Notes: a model not told the origin generated them from the sequence alone. DNA of 64,000 nucleotides from Arthrobacter sp. AZCC_0090 (GCF_014207375.1 NZ_JACHEE010000006.1:124001-188000); one strand, 5' to 3'. Shown: positions 35,940-44,927, counted from the stretch's first letter. A program made the numbers and translations.

Positions 35940-37190
35940 ATGGCATCCAAGACCCTAGCTGAGCCGGCCGTCGAGAACGGTGCGAAAATGTCCACCCGCG
36001 CCAAATGGGCTGTCGCGGGGATCATCGCTGGAAGCGGCATTGCCGGCCTGCTCGGCGCCGGATCTTCGGCGCTCGCAGCCTATTTCGCTCGGCGCATCAT
36101 CACCCCCTCGGTACGGGAGGCGGACCAGGAAGTACTGGCGGTGGTGCGCAGTGACAATGGACTTCAGGTCATCCTTGCAGCTACCCCGGACACCACCATC
36201 GATGGAGTGTTCAGCCTCTTTTTCGCCGAGGGGACCGGGTTTGCGCGGATCGGCCGGATCGTGTCCTATTCGCCCGCAGAGCGCACCGTGCAGCGCGAAG
36301 TAGAGGAGGTCTACAGCGGGGACCTGTCTACAGCCCGTCGCGGTTGGTGGAGCGGCGCCGTCTTTAACTCCCCTGCGGCACTTGGCTTGGACTCGAAAGA
36401 CGTAAAGATCGATGTCGAGGGCGGCCAAGCCCCGGCGTGGCTGATCCCTTCCGGTGCGGGGAAGCCCGCAAAGGTGTGGGCCATCATGGTCCATGGCCGC
36501 GGTGCTACGCGCCTCGAAGGCCTGCGCGCAGTGCGCGCCGCGCGCGAACTCGGACTCGACAGCCTGCTGGTTTCCTACCGGAACGACGGCTTGGCACCCT
36601 CTGCCCCCGACGGGCGATACGGCCTGGGGTCTACGGAATGGCGCGACGTCGATGCCGCCATTGAGTACGCGCTCGCCCATGGCGCGCACGAGGTGGTCTT
36701 GTTCGGGTGGTCGATGGGCGGCGCGATCTGCCTGCAGACAGCTGACCTTTCCCACCACCGCCATGTCATCAGGGCCATGGTTCTGGACGCGCCGGTGATC
36801 AATTGGGTCAACGTCCTTGCACACCACGCCCAAATCAACAGGATTCCCTACGCTGTGGGCCGCTACGGGCAGCTGATGTTGGCGCACCCCCTCGGCCGAC
36901 GCCTCACCGGCCTGGCCGCCCCCGTTGACTTGAAAGCGATGGACTGGGATTCACGTGCCGTCGAACTCCGGACTCCGACGCTGGTGATCCACAGTGTGGA
37001 CGATGAGTACGTTCCCTACGGACCTTCAGCCAGTCTCGCCGAAAAGAATCCGGACATGGTCACGTTTGAAGCGTTCGAAGGAGCGCGACACACCAAAGAG
37101 TGGAACGTGGATCCGCAGAAGTGGGAGCGGCTGGTGCACGCGTGGTTAGCGCCGAGGCTCGCGCCGCGGAGCGGGCCGCCATCCGTTTGA
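35940..37190 (+). CDS. Alpha/beta hydrolase with N-terminal membrane anchor
   Basis: A 416-residue protein from the ATG at 35940. Residues about 16-45 (WAVAGIIAGSGIAGLLGAGS) form a hydrophobic segment followed by ARR, probably an uncleaved anchor or signal. The hydrolase core contains the nucleophile elbow LFGWSMGGAICL, the acid in VIHSVDDEYVPYGPS and the histidine in EGARHTKEW. Likely an esterase or peptidase; substrate unknown. Confidence 0.85.
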   Translation: MASKTLAEPAVENGAKMSTRAKWAVAGIIAGSGIAGLLGAGSSALAAYFARRIITPSVREADQEVLAVVRSDNGLQVILAATPDTTIDGVFSLFFAEGTGFARIGRIVSYSPAERTVQREVEEVYSGDLSTARRGWWSGAVFNSPAALGLDSKDVKIDVEGGQAPAWLIPSGAGKPAKVWAIMVHGRGATRLEGLRAVRAARELGLDSLLVSYRNDGLAPSAPDGRYGLGSTEWRDVDAAIEYALAHGAHEVVLFGWSMGGAICLQTADLSHHRHVIRAMVLDAPVINWVNVLAHHAQINRIPYAVGRYGQLMLAHPLGRRLTGLAAPVDLKAMDWDSRAVELRTPTLVIHSVDDEYVPYGPSASLAEKNPDMVTFEAFEGARHTKEWNVDPQKWERLVHAWLAPRLAPRSGPPSV

Positions 37191-37204
37191 CCTGTAGTCC
37201 TAGG

Positions 37205-37232
37205 GCTCAGGCGCCTACGGGAGACTCTGAGC
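37205..37232. terminator. Weak hairpin between convergent genes
   Basis: GCTCAG (37205-37210) and CTGAGC (37227-37232) pair around a 16-base loop in the 47-bp gap between the hydrolase and ybaK, followed by GTTTGTT on the plus strand. Confidence 0.35.
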
Positions 37233-37237
37233 GTTTG

Positions 37238-37729
37238 TTAGTGGCTCCCGATCGGGGCAGTCCGGGCGTTCGTGATCCGGATCAGGTCCGCAGGATCCAG
37301 TTCAATGTCCAGGCCGCGCCGTCCACCGGAAACGAGGACAGTCCCGAAGGCCAACGCCGATTCGTCAAGCACAGTGGGCGATGACTGACGTTGGCCAAGG
37401 GGCGAAATCCCGCCCAACACATATCCGGTGCGCCGCTCGGCCGCTTGGGGATCGGCCATGGTGGCCTTCTTCGATCCAAGCACGGCGGCGATTGCCTTGA
37501 GGTCAAGGGTTCCACTGACCGGAACGATGCCCACTGCAAGCTTGCCCTCGACGTCCACCATCAAGGTTTTGAACACCCTGTCAGGATCGATTCCCAGGAC
37601 CTCGGCCGCCTCAAGTCCGTAGCTGGCCGCCGACGGATCATGCAAGTACGGGTGGAGGGTGAAAGAAACGCCGGCCGCAGCCAGTACGGCTGTGGCCGGC
37701 GTTCCCTGTGAAGCCTGTTTCTTGGCCAT
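37238..37729 (-). CDS. ybaK: Cys-tRNA(Pro)/Cys-tRNA(Cys) deacylase YbaK
   Basis: A 163-residue trans-editing enzyme that removes cysteine from tRNA(Pro). INS/YbaK fold is seen from ATAVLAAAGVSFTLHPYLHD through VFKTLMVDVEGKLAVGIVPV (conserved lysine region), GSKKATMADPQAAERRTGYV and the loop GGISPLGQRQ. Length fits the family. Nineteen bases after sufE on the same strand. Confidence 0.9.
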   Translation of the reverse strand: MAKKQASQGTPATAVLAAAGVSFTLHPYLHDPSAASYGLEAAEVLGIDPDRVFKTLMVDVEGKLAVGIVPVSGTLDLKAIAAVLGSKKATMADPQAAERRTGYVLGGISPLGQRQSSPTVLDESALAFGTVLVSGGRRGLDIELDPADLIRITNARTAPIGSH

Positions 37730-37747
37730 TCTCGGAGGTATCCCGGA

Positions 37748-38203
37748 TCAGGACAGCAGGCGGTCCGCTGCGGCGACCTTGCGCTTGATGCGCCCCAACA
37801 TGGCGGTCATGCCACGCATGCGCAGCGGCGTGATGGCCCGGGTGAGGCCAAGCAGTTCCGGCATGTCATCCGGAACTGCCAGGATCTCCGCGGCCGTCAA
37901 TCCGTCCAGTCCCTCGTGCAGGACACCCGCGAAACCACGCGTGGTTGGCGCTTCCGGTGGTGCCTTGAAGAACAAACGGTAAGCGACGCCGTCGGCGTTC
38001 TTTTCCTGTTCAATGGTCAGGAACAGCGGCGACTGGCACTCCACCACTTGCTCCAGGAGCTCCGGGTGGTCCAGCAGCCGTTCCGGCAGGGCCGGGAGTC
38101 CGCGGGAGAACTCAAGCAACAACTGAAGGCGGTCTGGCTCGGTCAGTGCCTGGAAGTCATCGACAATTTCCGCCAACGCGGCGGGCAAGGTATTGGTACT
38201 CAT
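37748..38203 (-). CDS. SufE family cysteine desulfurase accessory protein
   Basis: A 151-residue sulfur acceptor. The ATG at 38203 is used because the SufE fold begins at once (LPAALAEIVDDFQALTEPDR). The persulfide-carrying cysteine is C56 in VVECQSPLF, with the usual downstream RGFAGVLHEGL. Placed 88 bases downstream of the rhodanese gene, as in mycobacteria where SseA and SufE-like genes are neighbours; may receive sulfur from the sulfurtransferase or from a desulfurase. Confidence 0.9.
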   Translation of the reverse strand: MSTNTLPAALAEIVDDFQALTEPDRLQLLLEFSRGLPALPERLLDHPELLEQVVECQSPLFLTIEQEKNADGVAYRLFFKAPPEAPTTRGFAGVLHEGLDGLTAAEILAVPDDMPELLGLTRAITPLRMRGMTAMLGRIKRKVAAADRLLS

Positions 38204-38291
38204 CGCTTCCAGCTTACGCAAGTCAGGGCCGGTCCGGCGCCCGTTACTTCAATATGGCCAGGCCAACATGGCAAGGCACGGAGATTCAGGG

Positions 38292-39215
38292 TTACTTTCC
38301 GGCAAGGACGGGGACCGTGCCCCGCTCCGCGCCCTTGACGATCGGGACGCGGACCGCATTGCCCCATTCGGTCCAGGAACCGTCGTAGTTGCGGACCGTT
38401 TCGAAGCCGAGCAGGTACTTCAACGCGAACCAGGTGTGGCTGGAACGCTCGCCGATGCGGCAGTACGCCACGACGTCGTCGCCCTCGGCGAGGCCGGCTT
38501 CGCCGAGGTAGAGAGCCTCAAGTTCCGTGCGGTTGCGGTATGTGCCGTCCTCGGCCGCAGCGCGTGCCCACGGGATGGAAGCGGCGGTGGGAATGTGGCC
38601 GCCGCGCAGGGCGCCTTCTTCGGGGTAGGCCGGCATGTGCGTGCGCTGGCCCGTGTATTCCTCGGGGGAGCGGACATCGATCAGTGGCTTTCCAAAATGA
38701 GCCAGGACGTCATCCTTGAATGCGCGGATCGGGGCATCGTTCCGTTCGATGACCGGGTACTCGCCCGGAACCGGCTGAGGGACGTCGGTGGTGATATCGC
38801 GGCCTTCGGCGATCCATTTGTCGCGTCCACCGTCCAGGAGCCGGACGTCTTCGTGGCCGAACAGCGTGAAGACCCAGAGGGCGTACGCGGCCCACCAGTT
38901 GGATTTGTCGCCGTAGATCACCACAGTGGTGTCGCGCGAGATGCCTTTTGCGGCCGCCAGGGTTGCGAAAGCCGCGCCATCGACGTAGTCCCGGGTGACT
39001 TCGTCGTTCAAGTCCGTGTGCCAGTCGATCTTGACTGCGCCCGGAATATGGCCGGTCTCGTACAGGAGGACGTCTTCGTCGGATTCGACAACCACCAGCT
39101 TGCCGTCGCCGAGCGCGCCGCCTTCAAGGGCTGCGGCAAGCCACTCGGTGGACACCAGACGCTCGGGGTGGGCGTACGCGGCGAACTTCTCATTCTGTTC
39201 AACGGGGTAGGACAT
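38292..39215 (-). CDS. Thiosulfate/3-mercaptopyruvate sulfurtransferase (tandem rhodanese)
   Basis: A 307-residue protein with two rhodanese domains. The C-terminal domain has the active cysteine C252 in [15 protein letters not shown]; the N-terminal domain has aspartate at the equivalent place ([11 protein letters not shown]), the normal inactive half. Active-loop CRIGERS fits thiosulfate-type enzymes such as mycobacterial SseA. It is divergent from zapE. A 12-bp tandem duplication sits directly upstream of the RBS. Confidence 0.9.
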   Translation of the reverse strand: MSYPVEQNEKFAAYAHPERLVSTEWLAAALEGGALGDGKLVVVESDEDVLLYETGHIPGAVKIDWHTDLNDEVTRDYVDGAAFATLAAAKGISRDTTVVIYGDKSNWWAAYALWVFTLFGHEDVRLLDGGRDKWIAEGRDITTDVPQPVPGEYPVIERNDAPIRAFKDDVLAHFGKPLIDVRSPEEYTGQRTHMPAYPEEGALRGGHIPTAASIPWARAAAEDGTYRNRTELEALYLGEAGLAEGDDVVAYCRIGERSSHTWFALKYLLGFETVRNYDGSWTEWGNAVRVPIVKGAERGTVPVLAGK

Positions 39216-39225
39216 TGGTATGGCC

Positions 39226-39249
39226 TTTCACTGACACTTTCACTGACAC
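39226..39249 (-). repeat. Perfect 12-bp tandem duplication at the sulfurtransferase start
   Basis: TTTCACTGACAC occurs twice head to tail at 39226-39237 and 39238-39249, ending 11 bases from the start codon at 39215, so it forms part of the 5' leader and RBS region (GTGAAAGG on the minus strand). Confidence 0.8.
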
Positions 39250-39257
39250 CGGGCGGC

Positions 39258-39281
39258 GCCGGGCATGAGGACGTGCCCGGC
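39258..39281. promoter_or_regulatory. Inverted repeat in the sulfurtransferase-zapE divergent region
   Basis: GCCGGGCA (39258-39265) and TGCCCGGC (39274-39281) are perfect 8-bp arms with an 8-base spacer. It could be an operator or 5' leader hairpin for the minus-strand gene; no binder is recognised. Confidence 0.35.
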
Positions 39282-39423
39282 ATTGATCCCACATTATCGA
39301 GGGCGGGGGACTAAAGCTCTTCCTCGTTCATATGGTGAAATATGGCCTTGATCACGTGTCCGTCGAGCCCATGATATTGCCGGTATTCTTGCTGGGGACT
39401 TACGACACAAAGAACGGACCGCC

Positions 39424-40461
39424 TTGGTACAGATCGAACAGCTCGCCGCGCGCACGCCGGCGGTCTCAGCGGATGAGATTCTCAAGGGTTTCTACCCTTC
39501 GCCACGGTTCGGCGAGGTGTCCTTCACCAGCTACCGGCCGGATCCCAACCAGCCGAGCCAGGCGGCGGCAGTCAAGGCCCTGGGGGCCTTCGGGGCAACG
39601 ATCGGTGCCGGCGACGGAGACGGCCTGTTCAAGCGTCTTTTCAGCAAGAAGGTCAACAACAGGGCCGGCATCTACCTTGACGGTGGATTCGGCGTCGGCA
39701 AGACCCACCTGCTGGCGTCTCTCTGGCACTCGGCTCCGGGGCCGAAGGCTTTCGGAACGTTCGTCGAATACACCAACCTCGTGGGCGCCCTGTCCTTCCG
39801 TAAAACCGTTGAAGCCCTGAGCAGCTACAAGCTGGTCTGCATTGACGAGTTTGAGCTCGACGATCCGGGAGACACGGTGCTGATGTCCCGACTCATGCGG
39901 GAGTTGGCCGACGCCGGCGTCAAGCTCGCTGCGACGTCCAACACCCTTCCGGGCTCACTCGGGGACGGCCGCTTTGCCGCCGTCGACTTCCAGCGGGAGA
40001 TCCAGGTCCTCGCCGACCAGTTCGATGTTGTCAGGATTGACGGCGAAGACTTCCGGCACCGCGGCTTGCCCGCCGCACCGGCACCGCTGAAGACCGAGGA
40101 CCTCAAGCGCCAGATGCACTCTGAATTCGATGGCCAGACCGTGGCTGTCGACGACTTCCGCGGCTTGATCGACCACCTCGCCGGCGTCCACCCCAGCCGG
40201 TATCGCAAGCTGATCGCAGGAATCGATGCCGTTGTTTGGCGGGACGTGGAAACCATCACCGAGCAGGCTGTTGCCCTTCGCTTCGTGGTGCTGGCCGACC
40301 GTTTGTATGACAAGGACGTCCCGATTCTCGCGAGCGGTGTGCCGTTCGACAAGCTCTTCACAGAGGACATGATGACCGGCGGGTACATGAAGAAGTACTT
40401 CCGCGCTGTGTCCCGCTTGACTGCCTTGGCGCGTGAGGGCCAGAACCACGAACCCTCCTAA
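39424..40461 (+). CDS. zapE: Cell division protein ZapE (AFG1-like ATPase)
   Basis: A 345-residue AAA+-type ATPase. The TTG at 39424 gives MVQIEQLAARTPAVS; the Walker A loop is GGFGVGKTHLLASL with K93, and Walker B is LVCIDEFELDDPGD around residue 142. In proteobacteria ZapE affects the Z ring; mitochondrial Afg1 works in quality control of respiratory subunits. The role in actinobacteria is not established. Convergent with the BenE transporter. Confidence 0.88.
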   Translation: MVQIEQLAARTPAVSADEILKGFYPSPRFGEVSFTSYRPDPNQPSQAAAVKALGAFGATIGAGDGDGLFKRLFSKKVNNRAGIYLDGGFGVGKTHLLASLWHSAPGPKAFGTFVEYTNLVGALSFRKTVEALSSYKLVCIDEFELDDPGDTVLMSRLMRELADAGVKLAATSNTLPGSLGDGRFAAVDFQREIQVLADQFDVVRIDGEDFRHRGLPAAPAPLKTEDLKRQMHSEFDGQTVAVDDFRGLIDHLAGVHPSRYRKLIAGIDAVVWRDVETITEQAVALRFVVLADRLYDKDVPILASGVPFDKLFTEDMMTGGYMKKYFRAVSRLTALAREGQNHEPS

Positions 40462-40464
40462 GCT

Positions 40465-40485
40465 GCCCCACGCTACTTTTGGGGC
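40465..40485. terminator. Short hairpin between zapE and benE-like gene
   Basis: GCCCC (40465-40469) pairs with GGGGC (40481-40485) around CTACTTTT-containing loop between the two convergent genes; a small bidirectional terminator at best. Confidence 0.3.
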
Positions 40486-41696
40486 TTCCGGTCCTTGAGT
40501 ACCCAACGCACCAGGATTCCGGCGGCCAGTGCCCAGAACGCTGCGCCGATCCCCGTGAAACTAAGGCCCGACGCAGCGATCAGGAACGTCACCGATGCTC
40601 CAATGCGCTCTTCTGCGACGGCAAGCGCCGAAGCGACGGCGGAGGCCATCGTGCCCAGGAGGGCCAAGCCCGCAACGGCTTCCAAAAGCCCAGGCGGTGC
40701 GGACGCCACGACGGCCACGAGGGCTGCGGAAAAGGCTGCAAGGACGAGGTAGGCAAGGCCCGACGTGAAGGCGGCGATCCAGCGCCGGCCCCGGTCTTCG
40801 CCCGCCTCTTCTCCAGCTGCCAGCGCTGCGCTCAGCGCGGCCAGGTTGATCGCGTGCCCGCCAAAAGGTGCCCCTAGCACCGTCCCTGCCCCGGTCACCA
40901 GCATCGATGGGCGCCACGGGACGGTGTAGTCGAAGGACTTCAGCACGGCCACCCCCGGAATGTTCTGGGATGCCATGGTGACAATGAACAACGGCAGGGC
41001 GATGCCGGCTGCCGCGCTGAGCGTGAAAGCGGGGGTTGTCCAGTGCAATTCGGGCAAGAGGCGGTTCGCGGGAATACTCACGCCGTTCAGCACGATGTAG
41101 AACCCCATGACGGCGAGGGCCACCACCAGCGCGACTGGGACAGACCAACGGGGTGCCAGCTTCATCATGATCAGCCAGCAGAGGATCACGGGAGCCACCA
41201 ACAGGGGAGCGGTGCCCAGGGCTTTGAACGGGGCAAGGCAGAGGGACAGGAGGACCCCGGCGAGCATTGCTTGGGCGAGGGCCGTGGGAATCTTCGCGAT
41301 GAGCCTGCCGAGGGGCGGAATCAATCCGGTCAGGGTGATTAGCGCACCGGCGATAAGGAAGGCGCCGACGGCGGACGGCCACCCGCCGTCGGGCGTTCCA
41401 GCCCCAGCGAGCAAGGCCGCGCCCGGCGTCGACCACGCTAGCGTGACAGGCAACCGTGATCGCCAGGACAGCCAGAGCACGCCGACCCCGAAGGTCAGGG
41501 TGAGGGCAAGGAGCCCGCTGGCGGCCTGCTCTTGTGTGGCCCCAACGGCCCTCAGGCCCGCGAGGACCACGGCGAAGGAGGAAGTGAAACCGACCAACGC
41601 GGTGACGATTCCGGCCACAAGAGGGCGGGAAAGCTGCCGGGAGGCGGAAATCGGGCGTGGCTGTCCGGTCTGGAGAGGTGACGCTGGCATAGTCAC
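40473..41696 (-). CDS. BenE family (benzoate/H+ symporter) transporter
   Basis: A 407-residue membrane protein with about 12 helices. BenE signatures include PLVAGIVTALVGFTSSFAVV, LAWSTPGAALLAGAG and FGGHAINLAALSAALAAGEE. The family transports benzoate with protons in Acinetobacter, but actinobacterial members are seldom near benzoate genes and none are seen here, so the substrate is open. Alone in its transcription unit. Confidence 0.85.
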   Translation of the reverse strand: MTMPASPLQTGQPRPISASRQLSRPLVAGIVTALVGFTSSFAVVLAGLRAVGATQEQAASGLLALTLTFGVGVLWLSWRSRLPVTLAWSTPGAALLAGAGTPDGGWPSAVGAFLIAGALITLTGLIPPLGRLIAKIPTALAQAMLAGVLLSLCLAPFKALGTAPLLVAPVILCWLIMMKLAPRWSVPVALVVALAVMGFYIVLNGVSIPANRLLPELHWTTPAFTLSAAAGIALPLFIVTMASQNIPGVAVLKSFDYTVPWRPSMLVTGAGTVLGAPFGGHAINLAALSAALAAGEEAGEDRGRRWIAAFTSGLAYLVLAAFSAALVAVVASAPPGLLEAVAGLALLGTMASAVASALAVAEERIGASVTFLIAASGLSFTGIGAAFWALAAGILVRWVLKDRKPQK

Positions 41697-41873
41697 CCAC
41701 GTTACCGGAGCCGGGGCGCGTCGGCCGAGGCGACAACGGTTAAACGCCTAGGGCACCGGCGGCGCCTCGCGGCGGGACCGGTGCCCCGTTGACGTAACTG
41801 TATTCGGGAGCTCTGGCCGGATGAACCGGCTACGGAGCCTCATTGGCGGAGGGAGCTATCCAGGCCGTAGCCC

Positions 41874-42037
41874 TTACAGCAAACCGTCGAGGTTGCCCAC
41901 GAACTCGGAAGCGGCTCTCTGAACCGCATCTAGTCGTCGATAAAATCGGCGGTCTATTCGATGCCGTCCTTGATGGCTTCTTCATTGCCACCAACGAGGT
42001 CCTGAACTTTGCCCTTCAGATCGTCAAATAATCCCAC
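41874..42037 (-). pseudogene. Degraded Rv0909-like antitoxin / small helical protein gene
   Basis: On the minus strand GGGAGGTGCCC precedes GTG at 42037 and the frame reads VGLFDDLKGKVQDLVGGNEE then AIKDGIE before TAG at 41954-41956. Reading through gives TADFIDD and a second TAG at 41930-41932; a shift of one frame then gives DAVQRAASEFVGNLDGLL and a stop at 41874. Intact relatives (MT0933/Rv0909-type antitoxin-like proteins, about 55-60 residues) read GIEKAGDFVDEKTGG here, so both stops replace lysine codons (AAG to TAG). This is a gene killed by two nonsense changes and a frameshift. No toxin gene is beside it. Confidence 0.65.
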
Positions 42038-42152
42038 GGGCACCTCCCTTCAATCACGGAGCCAGATCGCTCCTCCGTTCTCGATCCTAACCCGAGACCT
42101 TCGGGGTGCCAAGGTCTGGTTTGACGGGGATGTCCGTGACTCATCCCGGCGG

Positions 42153-43592
42153 TCAAATCTGCTGGTGCCGCGGACTGTCCGGGTTCATCAGGGAATGCTT
42201 GCGGCCGTAGCTGAAGTAGATCACCAGTCCGATGACCAGCCACACAACGAAGCGCAGCCAGGTCTCCCAATGCAACTGGATCATGAGGAAGGCCGAGGCG
42301 AGGACGCCGAAGGCCGGAACCAGGGGCATGAAGGGCAGCCTGAAGGTGCGCGGAGCGTTGGGCTTCTTGTAGCGGAAGACGATCACTGCCAAGCACACCA
42401 CCACAAACGCGGCGAGGATGCCGATATTGGTCAGGTCTGCAACAGCCTTGATGGGGAAGACGCCTGCGAGCAAGGCCGAGGCGATGCCTGCGATCCACGT
42501 GACGCGCTGCGGAGTTCCGTGCTTGTCGGTACCGGCAAACCAGCCCGGGAGCAGGCCATCGCGGCTCATGGAGAACCAGACGCGGGTGACGCCCAGGAGG
42601 AAGGTTAGCATCACGGTCAGGATAGACAGGACTGCGAACACGGAGATGATAGTTGCGATGACGGGCAAGCCGACGCCCGTGAAGGCGGAGGCGAAACCCG
42701 CGGTGGGGTTGATGTCCTTGTAGTTCTGCATTCCGGTGAGCACCAGGGTCGCTGCAACGTAGAGGAGCATGGCAATGACAAGAGACAGAACAATGGCTTT
42801 CGGCATGTGCTTCTTGCCGTCCGTGGCTTCCTCGGCCGCAGTACTCATGGCGTCGTAACCGAACACTGCGAAGAAGACGGTGGCGGAGCCTGCCAGCACC
42901 GGACCGAAGCCGCTGGGCATGAACGGGTTGTAGTTGTTGGTGTTGATGTAGAAAATGCCCAGGCCGATGATGAACAGAATGAGCACCACTTTGATTGCCA
43001 CGGCCACAAGTTCGAAGCGGCCAAACGCCTTGGTTCCGCGGCTCAGGATCCAGGTGACCAGCAGGCAGACCAGGATGGCGGGCAGGTTGATGACGCCGCC
43101 CTTGCCTTCGTCCACCGTCGAGGTCATCCAGGTGGGCATGTGGATGCCGACTCCGGACAGGAACGCATCAAAGTAGCCGGAGATTCCAATCGCGACCACG
43201 GCGACAATCGCGATGTACTCAAGCAGCAGGTCCCAGCCGATGAACCAGCCGATGACCTCGCCCAGGGCAACGTAGCCATAGGTATAGGCCGAACCGGCGC
43301 GGGGAATCATGCCGGCGAATTCTGCGTAGGAAAGGGCCGCGGCGGCCGAGGCAAGGCCTGCCACCAGGAATGAGATCAGCACCGCAGGGCCAACGCCGGG
43401 GGTGTCTTTGCTTCCGTGGGCGACCAGGCCAGCCAAAGAGAAGATGCCGACGCCGATGATGCCGCCAACGCCGATGGCCGTCAGTTGCCAGAGGCCCAGG
43501 CTTTTGAAGAGCCCGCTGTGCTTGCTTTCCTCCTCGATGTCGTCAATAGGTTTCTTCCTCATGATCGAACGGACGAGTGTTTGTTGATTCAC
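42153..43592 (-). CDS. Amino acid permease (APC superfamily, cationic amino-acid transporter-like)
   Basis: A 479-residue permease with 12 predicted helices (first at GLWQLTAIGVGGIIGVGIFS, the APC consensus loop). The N-terminal cytosolic stretch is MNQQTLVRSIMRKKPIDDIE. Motifs such as GPAVLISFLVAGLASAAAALSYAEFAGMIP and GYDAMSTAAEEATDGKKHMPKA match the CAT/YfnA group. Substrate not assignable. Next to its promoter is a palindrome at 43651-43672. Confidence 0.88.
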   Translation of the reverse strand: MNQQTLVRSIMRKKPIDDIEEESKHSGLFKSLGLWQLTAIGVGGIIGVGIFSLAGLVAHGSKDTPGVGPAVLISFLVAGLASAAAALSYAEFAGMIPRAGSAYTYGYVALGEVIGWFIGWDLLLEYIAIVAVVAIGISGYFDAFLSGVGIHMPTWMTSTVDEGKGGVINLPAILVCLLVTWILSRGTKAFGRFELVAVAIKVVLILFIIGLGIFYINTNNYNPFMPSGFGPVLAGSATVFFAVFGYDAMSTAAEEATDGKKHMPKAIVLSLVIAMLLYVAATLVLTGMQNYKDINPTAGFASAFTGVGLPVIATIISVFAVLSILTVMLTFLLGVTRVWFSMSRDGLLPGWFAGTDKHGTPQRVTWIAGIASALLAGVFPIKAVADLTNIGILAAFVVVCLAVIVFRYKKPNAPRTFRLPFMPLVPAFGVLASAFLMIQLHWETWLRFVVWLVIGLVIYFSYGRKHSLMNPDSPRHQQI

Positions 43593-43650
43593 CGTGTACT
43601 CCTGCCTGTTGGCGTGGACGAATTGGGTCTGAAGAAAAGTATGCGATCCG

Positions 43651-43672
43651 AATCACATTGGATAAAGTGATT
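43651..43672. promoter_or_regulatory. Palindrome at the permease promoter (possible operator)
   Basis: AATCAC-N10-GTGATT is a perfect 6-bp inverted repeat. On the minus strand it overlaps a possible -35 TTTATC with CATACT 17 bases later as -10, leading to the permease gene at 43592. Looks like a dimeric repressor site; regulator unknown. Confidence 0.4.
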
Positions 43673-43747
43673 TTTGCTGAGTGGTATTGATCAGTTCTGC
43701 CGATCTTTCCTTTGGGCGGCCCCCTGCTGCTGCTGTGGGCACAAAAA

Positions 43748-43769
43748 AAGCAGCTCCGCGGAGCTGCTT
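43748..43769 (-). terminator. Rho-independent terminator of the tRNA operon
   Basis: On the minus strand AAGCAGCTCC-GC-GGAGCTGCTT is followed by TTTTTTTGT, a classical intrinsic terminator, 50 bases after the last tRNA. Confidence 0.85.
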
Positions 43770-43821
43770 GGATGGTGGCGCTGTTTTGAAGCCTGGCGAT
43801 TGCCGGAAGCCGGTGGGTTGG

Positions 43822-43894
<73 letters not shown>

Positions 43895-43955
43895 ACATGA
43901 TGATCGCACCGGTGATGGCCGGATATTCACCAACAAGCAAGTTGCCTTGCCTTGG

Positions 43956-44027
43956 TGGGCGATACTGGGATCGAACCAGTGACCTCTTCCGTGTCAGGGA
44001 AGCGCGCTACCGCTGCGCCAATCGCCC
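43956..44027 (-). tRNA. tRNA-Val (GAC), copy 1
   Basis: Minus strand, 72 bases plus encoded CCA (43953-43955). Acceptor GGGCGAT/ATCGCCC, anticodon loop CTGACAC between CTTCC and GGAAG, T arm GGTTCGATCCC. Confidence 0.95.
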
Positions 44028-44076
44028 GGATCCGGCATGTGCCGGCCGGCCCGTTGCCGGGACCTTAAAATAGGAG

Positions 44077-44149
<73 letters not shown>

Positions 44150-44210
44150 ACATGATGACCACCCCGGCCTGGGCCGAACGTTCATCAACAAGCAAGTTGC
44201 CTTGCCTTGG

Positions 44211-44282
44211 TGGGCGATACTGGGATCGAACCAGTGACCTCTTCCGTGTCAGGGAAGCGCGCTACCGCTGCGCCAATCGCCC
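44211..44282 (-). tRNA. tRNA-Val (GAC), copy 2
   Basis: Identical body to copy 1 and also has CCA encoded (44208-44210). Flanked 3' by the same AACAAGCAAGTTGCCTTGCC stretch as copy 1. Confidence 0.95.
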
Positions 44283-44323
44283 AAATGCTATCCGGCCTGG
44301 ACCGGAAACCAAGGTTTTCACCG

Positions 44324-44394
44324 AGGTGGGTACGGGATTCGAACCCGTGTATACGGCTTTGCAGGCCGCTGCCTCGCCTCTCGGCCAACCCACC
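44324..44394 (-). tRNA. tRNA-Cys (GCA)
   Basis: Minus strand, 71 bases: acceptor GGTGGGT/ACCCACC, anticodon arm CGGCCTGCAAAGCCG with loop CTGCAAA, T arm GGTTCGAATCCC; no CCA encoded. Confidence 0.95.
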
Positions 44395-44449
44395 GTGTAA
44401 GCACGATTCCTGGGGTTCCAAGAAGTCAATGCCGTGACAGTGTCCTGCG

Positions 44450-44522
<73 letters not shown>

Positions 44523-44583
44523 ATAGTCTTATTCGCCGGCCTGCCCACACGTGGCATTCCGTCGCTTTCCGACGAGTAAAAAC

Positions 44584-44611
44584 TCTATAGGAGGTTCCGG
44601 GAAACTCCAAA
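44584..44611 (-). promoter_or_regulatory. Possible promoter of the minus-strand tRNA operon
   Basis: Minus strand TTTGGA (44606-44611), 16-base spacer, TATAGA (44584-44589); would start a transcript about 55 bases before tRNA-Gly copy 3. Only sequence resemblance supports it. Confidence 0.4.
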
Positions 44612-44811
44612 TCGATCGGCCCGAATCGAAAGCAATGTCCTCAACTTCCTTGAATTGGCGCGGGTTTTACGAGTTACATGGCTGTGATTCATCGGCCGTT
44701 TCGCGCCTTTCGTGGGAGTTGTTGAACCGTGGAGGCGCTGGATTGTCTCTTCCGATGCGTCTTGGCGACGGGTGAGTTTCCGAGCGACTTTTCCTCCCGT
44801 TTTCCCGATTT

Positions 44812-44839
44812 TTGAATTCCGGCCGGGGTCGGTTAGTCT
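44812..44839 (+). promoter_or_regulatory. Possible promoter of tRNA-Val (CAC)
   Basis: TTGAAT (44812-44817), 16-base spacer, TAGTCT (44834-44839), ending 10 bases before the mature tRNA. Confidence 0.45.
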
Positions 44840-44849
44840 TCTTGTGCAC

Positions 44850-44921
44850 GGGCGATTGGCGCAGTGGTAGCGCGCTTCGTTCACACCGAAGAGGTCACTG
44901 GTTCGAACCCAGTATCGCCCA
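44850..44921 (+). tRNA. tRNA-Val (CAC)
   Basis: Plus strand, 72 bases followed by encoded CCA (44922-44924). Body is near identical to the Val(GAC) genes except for the anticodon arm CTTCG-TTCACAC-CGAAG and a few D-loop bases. Confidence 0.95.
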
Positions 44922-44927
44922 CCAAGG

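Larger units (their letters stand above)
44523..44849. other. Intergenic region between divergent tRNA units
   Basis: 327 bases without a credible gene; open frames here lack RBS and read through tRNA bodies. It holds promoters for both sides (next entries) and a short hairpin CGTCG/CGACG near 44563-44577 in the leader of the minus operon. Confidence 0.6.
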
